DNA from: an uncultured Clostridia bacterium
GTDB taxonomy: Bacteria; Bacillota; Clostridia; Christensenellales; Borkfalkiaceae
Direction of reading: 5' to 3'
Assembly (NCBI GenBank): GCA_947630325.1
Contig: CANRHB010000005.1
Coordinates: forward strand, 52,261-116,260
Length of the DNA: 64,000 nt
Below are positions 52,611 to 62,104 of this stretch, one piece after another. The notes below the pieces were generated by a model that worked only from the letters and a program-made list of their open reading frames with translations, had not been told where the DNA came from and ran no database searches. Within the stretch, counting starts at the first letter, position 1. Each line of letters opens with the position of its first letter. Both the position numbers and the translations under genes were made by a program.

Positions 52611-53249
52611 ATGAAACATTTCGACAACGTATTTATCTTCGATCATCCGCTCATCAGGCACAAGGTAAGTTTTCTCAGGGACAAGAACACGGGCATGAAG
52701 GAGTTCCGCGAACTCATCGAGGAGATCACCACGGTGATGACTTACGAGAGCATGAAGGACCTCCCGCTCGTTCCCGTGGAAGTGGAGACGCCGCTCGAGC
52801 GGACGGTGCAATACCGTGTTCCCGAGGAGAGCGTCGCCGTCGTGCCCATTTTGCGGGCGGGGCTCGGCATGGTGAACGGCGTGCACAAAGTATTTCCCAC
52901 GGCGCGGGTGGGGCACATCGGCATGTACCGCGACGAAGAGACGTTAGAGCCGCGCGAATATTACTGCAAACTTCCCGAGGGGATCGAAAACGACGCGGTT
53001 TTGTTGGTCGACCCCATGCTTGCGACGGGCGGTTCGGCGTGCGACGCGCTGTCTGCGCTCAAAAAGCGCGGGTGCAAGAAGATCAAGTTCATGTGCATCA
53101 TTGCGGCGCCCGAGGGGATCGAGGCGGTGGCGACGGCGCATCCCGACGTGCCCATTTACGCCTCCACGCTCGACAGATGTTTGAATGAGCATGGGTACAT
53201 TTTGCCCGGTCTCGGCGACGCAGGCGACCGTCTTTACGGCACCAAGTAA
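52611..53249 (+). CDS. upp: Uracil phosphoribosyltransferase
   Basis: This 212-residue salvage enzyme forms UMP from uracil and PRPP. The PRPP-binding loop is [14 protein letters not shown] near residue 129. The N-terminal [18 protein letters not shown] and the late [17 protein letters not shown] are family signatures. A GGGAGAGGAAA ribosome-binding site precedes it, with a weak promoter (TTGCAA near 52554, TATCAT near 52575) upstream. Confidence 0.96.
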   Translation: MKHFDNVFIFDHPLIRHKVSFLRDKNTGMKEFRELIEEITTVMTYESMKDLPLVPVEVETPLERTVQYRVPEESVAVVPILRAGLGMVNGVHKVFPTARVGHIGMYRDEETLEPREYYCKLPEGIENDAVLLVDPMLATGGSACDALSALKKRGCKKIKFMCIIAAPEGIEAVATAHPDVPIYASTLDRCLNEHGYILPGLGDAGDRLYGTK

Positions 53250-53522
53250 CTTTTTCCTCCTTCGGGAGGAATTTTTTTTGCGCTCGGGGGCATTCACTCG
53301 CCCCGCATTCTTAATATGTCATTTCGAGCGCAGTCGAGAAATCTCACCTTATTTTACCCCTCCCGAGGGGGGGGGGTTAATGTGCCCCCTCCTAAGGAGG
53401 GGGGTAGGGGGGTGGTGTCCCTTGCCTCTCCTTTCCTCCCTTCTACACGCGCGAACAATATAATAACATTCTCCGCACAAAGTCTCAAAAACAAAAAACG
53501 TGCAAATTTTTCCGAAAAAGTA
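53250..53522. repeat. R2 half-unit and R6 runs after upp
   Basis: A half R2 (TGTCATTTCGAGCGC ... GAGAAATCTCAC, 53317-53347) and R6 runs lie here. Nothing else is recognisable before the promoter at 53523. Confidence 0.6.
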
Positions 53523-53551
53523 TTGACATCACAAAAAAATTGTTGTAAAAT
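53523..53551 (+). promoter_or_regulatory. Sigma-A promoter of the large lipoprotein
   Basis: TTGACA at 53523-53528 and TAAAAT at 53546-53551 are 17 bp apart, close to consensus. Confidence 0.7.
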
Positions 53552-53608
53552 GTTGCTTGCCATAAAAAGAAAGTGGCAAAAAATAACTTTTTTAGGGGGA
53601 AAGTAACT

Positions 53609-56600
53609 ATGAAGAAGCTCAAAGTTGTTCTCACGCTTCTGCTTGCTCTTTGTTGTTCGCTGTGCATGTTCGCGTGCGGCGGGGAAAAGACCATTGCAGA
53701 CGGTGAGGTCACAGGGCAAACCAAGAACTTCAAAGAGCACGAAGATTTCTCCTTGGGCAGTAATGCCAAAGTTGTTGTCTACTATCAGGGCGACGACGAA
53801 GCGCATGAGCTCAAACCGGAGGAATACGAAGTCGATTCCAGCGCTTACGACAAAGACTTGGCTGGGGAATATGCAATTTATATTATCCCGAAGAATCAGC
53901 CCAAGAGTTTGACGGAAGGCGGAAAGGACAACCGTTGGAAGTATTATTATTCGGTCACCGTCGATCACGATTGGCAGGATAAAGGCAACGGTCAGTACAC
54001 CTGCTCCTGCGGTGCGGTGCGTAATGAATATACCGGGCTCAACGACCAGATCAAAACGGTAGCATGGGGCACACCCGCGACCTTCACGCCGGGCGGCGAA
54101 GGCAAGACCTATCCCGACGCAAAGGCTCCCATCCCTGGCGAAAACCATGTTTCCTATGGCAGCCTTGTCAAGGGGCAGAGCCTCAAACTCAACATCCAGA
54201 TCACAGGCCTTACGAGAACGGATAACCCCGCGACCGCAAGCGCATGGGATACCCCTCTTATGGGCATCCGTAACGCAAGCGTCGGTATGCTCCCCCGTGA
54301 AGACGGATGGATCATCGCAACGGCGGCGGGCTTTGCGCTTCCTTCCACCTCCAACATCCCTTCGGCCGGCGCAGGTCCCGCAAGCGGGCTTGCAACTGCG
54401 AACGATGCCGAGTGGACCGTTTACGGACAGGGCACCACTTGGAGCGCGGGTAGCGCGTTCCCCAAGACGGGCGCCAAGGTCGGTGAAAATCTCGACACCG
54501 ATTGGTCGAAGGTCGACGTTGAATACATCTATCAGTCCGATGACGTATTCATGATCCGTCATACCCTTCATAAATTCGACGGTTCGGCCGATACTGTCTA
54601 CACCGTTACGACCAAGGTTCCCGATAACGCTTACGAAGTAGTGGTTTACGGCGAATACTGCAACTTCACCATCACCGGTGCGGACTTTGTTGCAGGCCGT
54701 GCGATTACGGACTTCCAGGTCACCAAGGATCCCACCAAGACCGTCCAGCCCGAAGGCAAACTCTTCGACACGACGGGACTTGATACCAAGGCGACCTTCT
54801 CCGACGGCAACTCGCTTACCGGTTCCTACAACGCGTATGCATTCCACGATGTAGTTCCCACAGGCGGCACCGAAGCCGTCAAGACGAGAGTTTCCCTCGG
54901 CACCACGCCTCTTACGGCCGACTTGTACGACTTCATGGTCGAGTTCAACGGCAAGCAGGCATGGCTTACGAAGGACGGCAAAGAATCCACCGCAGAGAAC
55001 AAGGCGACCAACCAGAAGATCAAAGTTGTTGCAACTCCCATTACGGGCGCGAACACCTCTGTGATCAAGTCCGGCGATGTTGCATTCGAAGCGCCCGACG
55101 TCGCTTACGATTACACCGTCACCAGCACCACCGATACGAACGCGTACATCAAACTCGTTGCTACCGGCTCTGCTACAAAGGCGACGACTGCTCAGGCAAC
55201 CGCACTCGGCAGTGGCTCCACGCACTTCGTTGCATTCAAACTTGTTACCAATCTTGCGGATATTGCGGATACGGTTACCGCTTCCACCGCATCGAACGTT
55301 GTCGTCAAGGCGACCAAGGCGGGTAAGACGGTCGACGTCGTGCTCGGTCTCAAAGACGGGTTCGCAAAGACCTTCGACCTTACCTTGAAGGACGGCACCA
55401 AGGTCCAGATCGACCTCAGCGGCATTGCGGCGCTCTCCAAGTATGGCGCTGAAGTTACGGCAAGCAACTTCTTCCTCGATGTCGGCGGTACCTACACCGT
55501 TGAATACACCGGCCTCGGCGACGCGGCGGCGATCAACAAGCTGACCCTTCCCGTTGTTGCAAAGCGCGACACCGTGGAAACGGTTGCGAAGGCGGCAAAG
55601 GGCACCTACACCACAGGTACGCCTACCGAGGACAATTCCTACAAGGCGTCCAACAACCTCTATGTTACCGCTGTCAAGGTCGAAACGGGCAAACTTACCG
55701 TCACCTATTGGCTTGCGGCTCCCGAACTCGGCAACCTTACCGCAGAGGCTTGCACCACCGCAGTCAGCTTGCGTGATGGCGATACCACTCTTGCGACCGC
55801 AAACCTTACCTACACCCTTGCAGTGTCCAGCGCGGCTACCAAGATCGCGGAAGGCGTCTATGTCAAGGCGAACGGCAACAAGTTGCAGGTTTACACGTTT
55901 GGCGCCACCACCGAAATTAAGAGCGGGACTTCCTTCGCGGCGTCCCTCAACATTGAGAACGAAACCGCAGCTTCCTACAATGTAGGCGTTACGATTTCGG
56001 CGGCGACCGATACCACTCCCATTATGGCGAACTGGCTCGATCTCAACGATCTTACCTCGAACACCTCTTCTGCGGCGAAACTTGTCGCTCTCGGCACGGT
56101 CGATGACGTTACCGACTATGATAAGGGTTATATCCTTGTTGCGAACCTTCACCTTCCTGCAATTGGGTTGAGAGAGGGTAGCGCGCATAGAGCGGATGTC
56201 TATCACTTCACGGTAAACGAAGACGCTGATTATCCTACCGATACGTACACCGTTTACACGGTCGGTTCGGCGGACGACAGCAACAAGATCACTTCGGAGG
56301 AGAAGGCTGTTGCAGGCCTTACGCTCAGAGAGAACGTTGTCAAATTCACCTGCTTGCAGGATGGCAGAAACGCTTATGAGTATAAGTACAAAGCAGGCGA
56401 TGAGGATAAGGTATTCTTGTTCGGCGCACGGGCAGTCAAGGCAAGCGGTGAACACACTTGGGAACCTGCCGATGGCAACGACAGAAATTGCACGGTTTGC
56501 GGCGCGCACTATATGAAGTTTACCGATAGCGACGGTACCGTCCGCGAACTTACCGACCTTCCTACCATCACGAGAGTTGTCAACCCCGATGCCGATAAGG

Positions 56601-57751
56601 ATGATTGGTGGAGAAGTCCTACAGCGGATATCCCTGTTACGGGTGATTTCGTTGTCCGTTACAGCTGGACGAACACCGATGCAAATTATCCCGGCGACGG
56701 CGCAGTTGAATTGCACGACGCAGACAGCAACTACTTCGGTTATCGTACCTTCGAAGCTGACTTCAACCCGGGTACTCCCGATGGCGACAGCACGAGTGCG
56801 CTTCACGCGAGTGACAAGGTCATGACGACGGTTTACAAGAAGGACGGCGAAACGGTCGATGACATTTTGGGTGTTGATGGCGTTTCCGCTTCCGATTGGA
56901 AGGGCGAGGCATATGTCTCGGTGTACAGATACGGCACCACTTTGGTGATTGACGCGCATCTAACCCTTGCTGACGGCAAGACCACCTACCAGGTGACCAC
57001 TACTATCACCAAGTTCACCACGAAGGATCTCATCCTTCACATCAACGGCAACCACTATTGGTGCGATAAGCTCATGGTCGGTATCGGTTCTGCTACTACA
57101 ACAAGCACCACCTCTACCACTAAGACCGTTGTCTCCACCGGTGACCTTGGAATGACCATCGGTAAACCCGACAACTCGACCGGTTATACCGCCGAGGCTC
57201 CTATTTGGGTGTTTGGGCAAGACTTCAAGCCCGGCATGAAGGTAGAGGCTGTTGGTACGATGACGAACAACAAGGGCGGCGTGTACATGAGCGGCTTGGC
57301 GTATATCGACACCTATTTGAACTTGCGCCCCGATAACTATATCAACGGCACGGATTCGAACAATGAACCGCCGGCGAAGAACGTTGTGAGCGGAAATAAA
57401 GACTTGGCCGTTGAAAAGAATTGTCTTGGGTTCTACACCTTGAACGATAAAGGCGAATGGGCGTCAGAGACCACTCTTGCAGATTGGTTCCCGACATATC
57501 GTGATAACTTCATCAATAACGGTCAAACCTTTACCCAAACCACCATTTGGGATTGGACGGATGCTTCCAAGATTGTTGTAACCTATTACATCCAAGGCTT
57601 GGTTGGCACTCAACTTGTGCAATTCCGCCAGGGTTACATCGTTACCGCTGTCGAAGGAAAGACGCTTGCGGCAAGCTATAAGATCGGCCTTGGTACCGAC
57701 CATGCCTGCTACAACGTCAACAGCTTGACTGTTGTTACGCCTGTTTCGTAA
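53609..57751 (+). CDS. Large secreted lipoprotein, unknown function
   Basis: This 1,380-residue protein has a lipoprotein-type signal: a hydrophobic run after KKLKVV, then CMFACGGEK with the likely lipid-modified Cys. The mature part is rich in Thr, Ala, Asp and Lys, with strand-forming repeats. Two Cys/His modules occur, DHDWQDKGNGQYTCSCGA near residue 125 and EHTWEPADGNDRNCTVCGA near residue 955, similar to the module in the secreted protein at 45962. No enzyme motif is recognised. Codon use differs from its neighbours, with more GTT, ACC, GCG and AAG, as in highly expressed genes. The start at 53609 follows AGGGGGAAAG. Confidence 0.8.
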   Translation: MKKLKVVLTLLLALCCSLCMFACGGEKTIADGEVTGQTKNFKEHEDFSLGSNAKVVVYYQGDDEAHELKPEEYEVDSSAYDKDLAGEYAIYIIPKNQPKSLTEGGKDNRWKYYYSVTVDHDWQDKGNGQYTCSCGAVRNEYTGLNDQIKTVAWGTPATFTPGGEGKTYPDAKAPIPGENHVSYGSLVKGQSLKLNIQITGLTRTDNPATASAWDTPLMGIRNASVGMLPREDGWIIATAAGFALPSTSNIPSAGAGPASGLATANDAEWTVYGQGTTWSAGSAFPKTGAKVGENLDTDWSKVDVEYIYQSDDVFMIRHTLHKFDGSADTVYTVTTKVPDNAYEVVVYGEYCNFTITGADFVAGRAITDFQVTKDPTKTVQPEGKLFDTTGLDTKATFSDGNSLTGSYNAYAFHDVVPTGGTEAVKTRVSLGTTPLTADLYDFMVEFNGKQAWLTKDGKESTAENKATNQKIKVVATPITGANTSVIKSGDVAFEAPDVAYDYTVTSTTDTNAYIKLVATGSATKATTAQATALGSGSTHFVAFKLVTNLADIADTVTASTASNVVVKATKAGKTVDVVLGLKDGFAKTFDLTLKDGTKVQIDLSGIAALSKYGAEVTASNFFLDVGGTYTVEYTGLGDAAAINKLTLPVVAKRDTVETVAKAAKGTYTTGTPTEDNSYKASNNLYVTAVKVETGKLTVTYWLAAPELGNLTAEACTTAVSLRDGDTTLATANLTYTLAVSSAATKIAEGVYVKANGNKLQVYTFGATTEIKSGTSFAASLNIENETAASYNVGVTISAATDTTPIMANWLDLNDLTSNTSSAAKLVALGTVDDVTDYDKGYILVANLHLPAIGLREGSAHRADVYHFTVNEDADYPTDTYTVYTVGSADDSNKITSEEKAVAGLTLRENVVKFTCLQDGRNAYEYKYKAGDEDKVFLFGARAVKASGEHTWEPADGNDRNCTVCGAHYMKFTDSDGTVRELTDLPTITRVVNPDADKDDWWRSPTADIPVTGDFVVRYSWTNTDANYPGDGAVELHDADSNYFGYRTFEADFNPGTPDGDSTSALHASDKVMTTVYKKDGETVDDILGVDGVSASDWKGEAYVSVYRYGTTLVIDAHLTLADGKTTYQVTTTITKFTTKDLILHINGNHYWCDKLMVGIGSATTTSTTSTTKTVVSTGDLGMTIGKPDNSTGYTAEAPIWVFGQDFKPGMKVEAVGTMTNNKGGVYMSGLAYIDTYLNLRPDNYINGTDSNNEPPAKNVVSGNKDLAVEKNCLGFYTLNDKGEWASETTLADWFPTYRDNFINNGQTFTQTTIWDWTDASKIVVTYYIQGLVGTQLVQFRQGYIVTAVEGKTLAASYKIGLGTDHACYNVNSLTVVTPVS

Positions 57752-57781
57752 GTAACAAACCCTGCTCTTACGAGCAAACCG

Positions 57782-57809
57782 AAAAAAGAACCCCTCGGGG
57801 TTCTTTTTT
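57782..57809 (+). terminator. Terminator of the large lipoprotein
   Basis: The stem AAAAAAGAACCCC pairs with GGGGTTCTTTTTT around a 2-nt loop and is followed by C and T bases. Confidence 0.85.
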
Positions 57810-58451
57810 CATGCCCGCCCTACTTATGCCCTTATTATGACCTGCCCCCATTTATGGGGGCGGGTGGCACCGCAGGTGACGGGTGGGGGTCATTCTCGGC
57901 TCCCCTGTAGGGGAGCTGTCACCGTAGGTGACTGAGGGGTTTTCCGAGAACCCTTTCGGCATTCGCTACGCTCATGCCACTTTCCCTTAAAGGGACAGCA
58001 AGAACCCCCACCACCCGCTGGCGCGGGAGCCGCCCCCTTCAACGGGGGCAGCTCTTTTGTGTCCGCCGTTCTCAATTTGTCATTTCGACCAAGCGAAGCG
58101 CGTGGAGAAATCTCACATTGTTCTAATCACGTCACCCTGCCCCACCCGCACGTTCTATGTTGTCTAAGGGCGGCACGAGGAGCCTGCGACGAAGTAGCTT
58201 GTCGAAGGGTGTCCGCATTGTAATAAGGACATTCCTCGACTGCGCTCGGAATGACGTGATTTAGAACACGCCCCACCCCCCACTACCCCCCTCCCACGGA
58301 GGGGGCAAGCGGAACCCCCTCCATTGGAGGGGGACTAAGGGGGTGGGCAAATGCTCGCCCTCCCCCGCCTCGGCGGGGGAGGGGTAGGGGAGGGGGCTCC
58401 TTCGTCCCGCGCATTTTTCCGCAAAAAATCATATTTTCCACCCAAAAATCG
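57810..58451. repeat. Repeat mosaic: R1, R10, R2 half, R4 with R5, R6
   Basis: There is no gene. R1 (about 57897-57995), an R10 copy (58007-58050), half an R2 (58077-58120), an R4 palindrome with R5 in its left arm (58130-58256), and R6 runs to about 58400 follow one another. Confidence 0.75.
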
Positions 58452-58480
58452 TTGACAAGCCCTTGCTTTTCTGTTATACT
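58452..58480 (+). promoter_or_regulatory. Sigma-A promoter of rpmG-secE-nusG
   Basis: TTGACA at 58452-58457 and TATACT at 58475-58480 are 17 bp apart. Confidence 0.8.
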
Positions 58481-58532
58481 TTCCTTACGCACCAAAAAGG
58501 GGTGTAATTTTTTTGTATGGAGTTTTCTCACC

Positions 58533-58697
58533 ATGGCTGTTAAATCCACGCGTCTCAAAGTCACCTTCGAGTGCACCGAATGCAAAAACCGCAATTACGA
58601 CAGCTTCAAGAATAAGAGAAACGATCCCGATCGCCTCGAACTCAAGAAGTACTGCCCCACTTGCAAAAAACATACCGTCCATAAGGAATCCAAGTAA
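58533..58697 (+). CDS. rpmG: 50S ribosomal protein L33
   Basis: This 54-residue zinc-type L33 has two CxxC pairs, CTECKNRNY and CPTCKKHT. The presence of all four Cys marks the Zn-requiring C+ form. The position before secE and nusG is the classic one. Confidence 0.93.
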   Translation: MAVKSTRLKVTFECTECKNRNYDSFKNKRNDPDRLELKKYCPTCKKHTVHKESK

Positions 58698-58714
58698 TTC
58701 CACGGAGAATCATC

Positions 58715-59002
58715 ATGCCCAAATCCAAAGATCCCGAAACCGAGAAGAACCAAAAACCTGTTGAACAGAAAAAGTCCAAAAAACAGGATAAAAACAAGAA
58801 ACCAAATTTCTTCGTCCGCATCGGCAGAAAATTTAAGGAAACTTTCTCCGAACTCAAGCGCGTTACCTGGCCCACCCTCCCGCAGGCTCTCAAAGCGACG
58901 GGCGTGGTCATCGTCATCGTGCTCATCTTCCTCGTTGTCACTACCGGCGTGAACTATGGTTTCTCCGCCCTCTTAGACCTCTTGACCAAAACAGGAGCAT
59001 AA
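58715..59002 (+). CDS. secE: Preprotein translocase subunit SecE
   Basis: This 95-residue protein has a Lys/Glu-rich N-terminal half, then the SecE signature FKETFSELKRVTWPT and one membrane helix (about residues 66-88). It stabilises SecY in the translocon. CGGAG lies 8-9 nt before the start. Confidence 0.95.
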   Translation: MPKSKDPETEKNQKPVEQKKSKKQDKNKKPNFFVRIGRKFKETFSELKRVTWPTLPQALKATGVVIVIVLIFLVVTTGVNYGFSALLDLLTKTGA

Positions 59003-59005
59003 CTT

Positions 59006-59572
59006 ATGGCGATCACAGATACCGTCCCCCAATGGTATATTTTGCATACCTACTCGGGGTACGAATCGATGGTGAAAGACTCTCTTTTGCGCCTCATCGA
59101 GAACAATAACCTCAGCGACAGCATTGTAGACGTCAAAATTCCCACCGAACAGACAATCGAAGAAAAGGCCAACGGCAAAAAGAAGGTTGTGGAACGCAAA
59201 CTTCTGCCTTGCTATGTCTTTATCAAGATGATCTATTCCAACCAGCTTTGGTACCTCATCACCAACACGAGAGGGGTCACGGGCTTTGTCGGCCCGCAGG
59301 GAAGGCCCATTCCCATGAAGGAAGAGGAGATCCGCAAAATGCGCCTCGAAGAGTTCGTCGTGGACGCCGATTTCAAACAGGGCGACAGAGTTTCCATCGA
59401 CAGCGGCCCCTTGGAGGGCTTCATCGGCACCATCGCCGCCGTCAACGACGAAACCCAGCGCGCCAAGGTGGAGATCGTCATGTTCGGCAGAAACCAGGAG
59501 GTCGAGGTCGAATATATCCAAATGACGAAGATCTCCGACACCGCCGTGGAAATTCCCAAGTCGGAGGAGTAA
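59006..59572 (+). CDS. nusG: Transcription termination/antitermination factor NusG
   Basis: This 188-residue protein has the NGN domain start WYILHTYSGYE, the signature FIKMIYSNQLWYLITNTRGVTGFVG and a C-terminal KOW domain (GDRVSIDSGPLEGFIGTI). It binds RNA polymerase. It is separated from rplK by an R2 palindrome. Confidence 0.96.
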   Translation: MAITDTVPQWYILHTYSGYESMVKDSLLRLIENNNLSDSIVDVKIPTEQTIEEKANGKKKVVERKLLPCYVFIKMIYSNQLWYLITNTRGVTGFVGPQGRPIPMKEEEIRKMRLEEFVVDADFKQGDRVSIDSGPLEGFIGTIAAVNDETQRAKVEIVMFGRNQEVEVEYIQMTKISDTAVEIPKSEE

Positions 59573-59592
59573 AGATACGCGCCGTCCTAAAA

Positions 59593-59669
59593 TGTCATGT
59601 CGACCGAAGTGGAGACATCTCTACCGCATTATAATAATGTTGAGATTTCTCGACAAGCTCGAAATGACA
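59593..59669. repeat. R2 palindrome between nusG and rplK
   Basis: The ends TGTCATGTCGA and TCGAAATGACA are complementary (one mismatch), and the inner arms GAGACATCTC and GAGATTTCTC flank a TTATAATAATG loop. Confidence 0.7.
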
Positions 59670-59759
59670 TTTGGAAATGGCACTCTGATTGCCTCTTCGA
59701 GGGGCAACCAAGGAAAACACATTATCAATTCGGCGATAACGCATTAACGCGTTTTCGAT

Positions 59760-59810
59760 AGAGTGGGAGGCGGCAAAAACTCAACCGCCGCCGCAGAAAC
59801 CACAGAAGGA
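59760..59810 (+). promoter_or_regulatory. Candidate L1-binding leader of rplK-rplA
   Basis: A GTGGGAGGCGGC arm pairs with GCCGCC across an A-rich loop, just upstream of the rplK ribosome-binding site. Firmicutes L11/L1 operons carry a GUGGGAGG-containing L1-binding site in this place, so autoregulation by L1 is likely. Match is by recognition of the motif only. Confidence 0.5.
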
Positions 59811-59816
59811 GTAAAA

Positions 59817-60242
59817 ATGGCAAAGAAAATTACCGCAGTCGTGAAGCTCCAGCTTCCCGCAGGTAAAGCCACCCCCGGTCCCCCCGTCGGTTCCACGCTG
59901 GGCCCGCACGGGATCAACATCCCCGGCTTTACCAAAGAATTCAACGCGAAAACAGCGGGACAGGAAGGTCTCATCATCCCCGTCGTCATGACGATCTATG
60001 CGGACCGTTCCTTCACGTTCGTCCTCAAAACGCCGCCCGCACCCGTCCTCATCAAGAAGGCGCTCGGGCTCGAGACCGCTTCCTCCACCCCCAACAAGGT
60101 GAAGGTCGGCAAACTTACCAAGGCGCAGGTCGAGGAGATCGCAAAAACCAAGATGCCCGACCTCAACTGCTCCACGCTCGAGAGCGCGATGAGCATGATC
60201 AAGGGCACGGCGCGCAGTATGGGCGTCACGGTAGAGGAGTAA
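59817..60242 (+). CDS. rplK: 50S ribosomal protein L11
   Basis: This 141-residue protein binds the GTPase-associated centre of 23S rRNA. It begins [20 protein letters not shown] and carries the L11 signature GTARSMGV at the end. The start at 59817 follows GAAGGAG. Confidence 0.97.
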   Translation: MAKKITAVVKLQLPAGKATPGPPVGSTLGPHGINIPGFTKEFNAKTAGQEGLIIPVVMTIYADRSFTFVLKTPPAPVLIKKALGLETASSTPNKVKVGKLTKAQVEEIAKTKMPDLNCSTLESAMSMIKGTARSMGVTVEE

Positions 60243-60254
60243 GGAGGTTATATC

Positions 60255-60938
60255 ATGGGTAAGAAATATGTAGACAGCCTTAAATCCTATAACCGCGCCG
60301 AACAGTACACGCCCGACAAGGCGCTCGAGATCGTCATCGACAACGCAAAGGCGAAGTTCGACGAAACCATCGAGATCCACGTAAAACTCGGCATCGACCC
60401 CCGCCAGGCTGACCAGCAGGTCCGCGGCGTGTTGGTCCTTCCAAACGGCACCGGTAAAACCAAGAAAGTGCTCGTCATCGCCAAGGGCGAGAGAGCGGAC
60501 GCGGCGCAGGCCGCAGGCGCGGATTTCGTCGGCGCAGAGGAGATGATCCAGAAGATCCAGACCGAGAATTGGTTCGGGTTCGACGTCATGATCACCACTC
60601 CCGATATGATGGGCGTTGTCGGCCGCATCGGTCGTTTGCTCGGCCCCAAGGGCTTGATGCCCAACCCCAAGTCGGGGACCGTCACGATGGACGTGCAGAG
60701 AGCCGTCGCCGAAGTGAAAGCAGGTAAGGTCGAGTACCGTCTCGATAAGACGGCGATCATCCACTGCCCGATCGGCAAGAAGTCCTTCGGCAAGGAGAAG
60801 CTCCTCGAGAACTTCACCGCCCTCATGGACGCGATCGTCAAGGCAAAACCCGCCGCTGCAAAGGGCCAATACTTAAAGAGCATCGCGCTTACGAGCACGA
60901 TGGGCCCCGGCGTCAAGGTAAATTATACCAAAATGTAA
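60255..60938 (+). CDS. rplA: 50S ribosomal protein L1
   Basis: This 227-residue protein forms the L1 stalk at the E site and can bind its own mRNA. Its signature [19 protein letters not shown] is present near residue 121. The start is 12 bp after the rplK stop, with AAGGAGG. Confidence 0.97.
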   Translation: MGKKYVDSLKSYNRAEQYTPDKALEIVIDNAKAKFDETIEIHVKLGIDPRQADQQVRGVLVLPNGTGKTKKVLVIAKGERADAAQAAGADFVGAEEMIQKIQTENWFGFDVMITTPDMMGVVGRIGRLLGPKGLMPNPKSGTVTMDVQRAVAEVKAGKVEYRLDKTAIIHCPIGKKSFGKEKLLENFTALMDAIVKAKPAAAKGQYLKSIALTSTMGPGVKVNYTKM

Positions 60939-60948
60939 GGAAAATCGC

Positions 60949-60977
60949 TTGACGAATTTCTCTTGATTTGGTAAACT
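60949..60977 (+). promoter_or_regulatory. Promoter of the rplJ-rplL unit
   Basis: TTGACG at 60949-60954 and TAAACT at 60972-60977 are 17 bp apart, starting 11 bp after the rplA stop. Confidence 0.65.
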
Positions 60978-60996
60978 GTCACTGTAAACATTCTAT

Positions 60997-61104
60997 GCCG
61001 CAGACAACGGGTGCGTTTTCGCTCAATATCCCGTCGAGGTAAGGAAAGTTTTTCAAATGCGAAAAGCTGCTCCGTATCCGTCTGTGGTACGGAGCATTTG
61101 TTTT
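60997..61104 (+). promoter_or_regulatory. L10 leader (autoregulatory r-protein leader) with terminator
   Basis: It contains the conserved L10-leader phrases GCCGCAGACAACGGGTGCG and ATCCCGTCGAGG. It ends in an intrinsic terminator (GCTCCGTA/TACGGAGC stem at 61068-61095, then TTTGTTTT). In Firmicutes the L10(L12)4 complex binds this leader and lowers rplJL expression. Confidence 0.85.
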
Positions 61105-61154
61105 CCCGCAAGGGGAAACGCAAAATCGGGCTTTTAGCCTAATGGAGGATTTCA

Positions 61155-61652
61155 ATGTCGGCAAATTTTGAAGCAAAAAAAGTCGTCGTAGAGGAGATCA
61201 AAGAGAAGATCGGCGCAAGCAAGTCGGTTCTCATCGCCCATTACGACAGACTCACCGTCAAGGAAGTTACCGACCTTCGCAACAAGTTCCGCGAAATTTC
61301 CTGCGAATACAAGGTGTACAAAAACACGCTTGTGCGCAAGGCGTTCGACGAGCTTGACGTCAAGGACTTCGATAACGACCTCAACGGCGCGACGGCATTC
61401 ATCTTCTGCCCCGACGAGACGAGCGCGTGCTCCACTCTCGCCAAGGCGGTAAAGGAAAACCCCGCGCTGACGGACAAGATCGTGCCCAAGTGCGCCTATG
61501 TGAGCGGCGCCTATGTGGACGCGGAAGGGGTAAAGAAACTCGCGGCGATCCCTTCGAGAGAGGTGCTCATCGCAAAGATGCTCGGCTGCCTGCAGTCGCC
61601 CATCGTGAACCTTGCGTTTGTGTTAAAGGCAATCGCAGACCAAAAATCATAA
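61155..61652 (+). CDS. rplJ: 50S ribosomal protein L10
   Basis: This 165-residue protein is the base of the L7/L12 stalk. The N-terminal VVEEIKEKIGASKSVLIAHY and central EYKVYKNTLVRKAF are typical. It is preceded by the L10 leader and TGGAGG, and followed 21 bp later by rplL. Confidence 0.96.
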   Translation: MSANFEAKKVVVEEIKEKIGASKSVLIAHYDRLTVKEVTDLRNKFREISCEYKVYKNTLVRKAFDELDVKDFDNDLNGATAFIFCPDETSACSTLAKAVKENPALTDKIVPKCAYVSGAYVDAEGVKKLAAIPSREVLIAKMLGCLQSPIVNLAFVLKAIADQKS

Positions 61653-61673
61653 TTTATTCGGAGGTAATCAAAA

Positions 61674-62051
61674 ATGGATGTTCAGAAATTTATCGAAGAA
61701 GTCAAGGGTATGACGGTCGTCGAGCTCAACGACTTTGTAAAGGCGCTTGAAGAGGAATTCGGCGTAAGCGCGGCGGCGGCTGTTGCAGTCGGCGGCGGTG
61801 CAGGCGCGGGTGCGGCGGAAGCGGCTCCCCAGGAAGAGGAAAAGACGGAGTTCGATATCGTCCTCAAAGAGATCGGCGCGAACAAGATCGCTGTCATCAA
61901 GGCGGTGCGCGAATTCACGGGTCTCGGCCTTGCCGAAGCGAAGAAGGCTGTCGAGGCGCTCGGCGTGTTGAAGGAAGCAGTTCCCAAGGCAGACGCAGAG
62001 GCCGCTCTTGCCAAGCTCAAGGAAGCAGGCGCAACCGCGGAACTCAAATAA
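61674..62051 (+). CDS. rplL: 50S ribosomal protein L7/L12
   Basis: This 125-residue stalk protein recruits translation factors. It has an N-terminal dimerisation domain, an Ala/Gly hinge (residues 36-50), and a C-terminal domain with [17 protein letters not shown] and [16 protein letters not shown] terminator follows, and rpoB is not adjacent. Confidence 0.97.
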   Translation: MDVQKFIEEVKGMTVVELNDFVKALEEEFGVSAAAAVAVGGGAGAGAAEAAPQEEEKTEFDIVLKEIGANKIAVIKAVREFTGLGLAEAKKAVEALGVLKEAVPKADAEAALAKLKEAGATAELK

Positions 62052-62072
62052 GTTTATATCGAAAAACGAATC

Positions 62073-62102
62073 AAAAAAGCCGCTCAGCCGAGCGGCTTTT
62101 TT
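62073..62102. terminator. Terminator after rplL
   Basis: The stem AAAAAAGCCGCT pairs with AGCGGCTTTTTT around CAGCCG, usable from both strands. Confidence 0.85.
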
Positions 62103-62104
62103 GA

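Noticed and set aside
53354-56959. 1,201-residue open frame antisense to the large lipoprotein
   Set aside because: The opposite strand has a signal peptide, ribosome-binding site, promoter and terminator. The antisense frame lacks these, is rich in unlikely Arg/Val/Asp runs and extends into repeat DNA.
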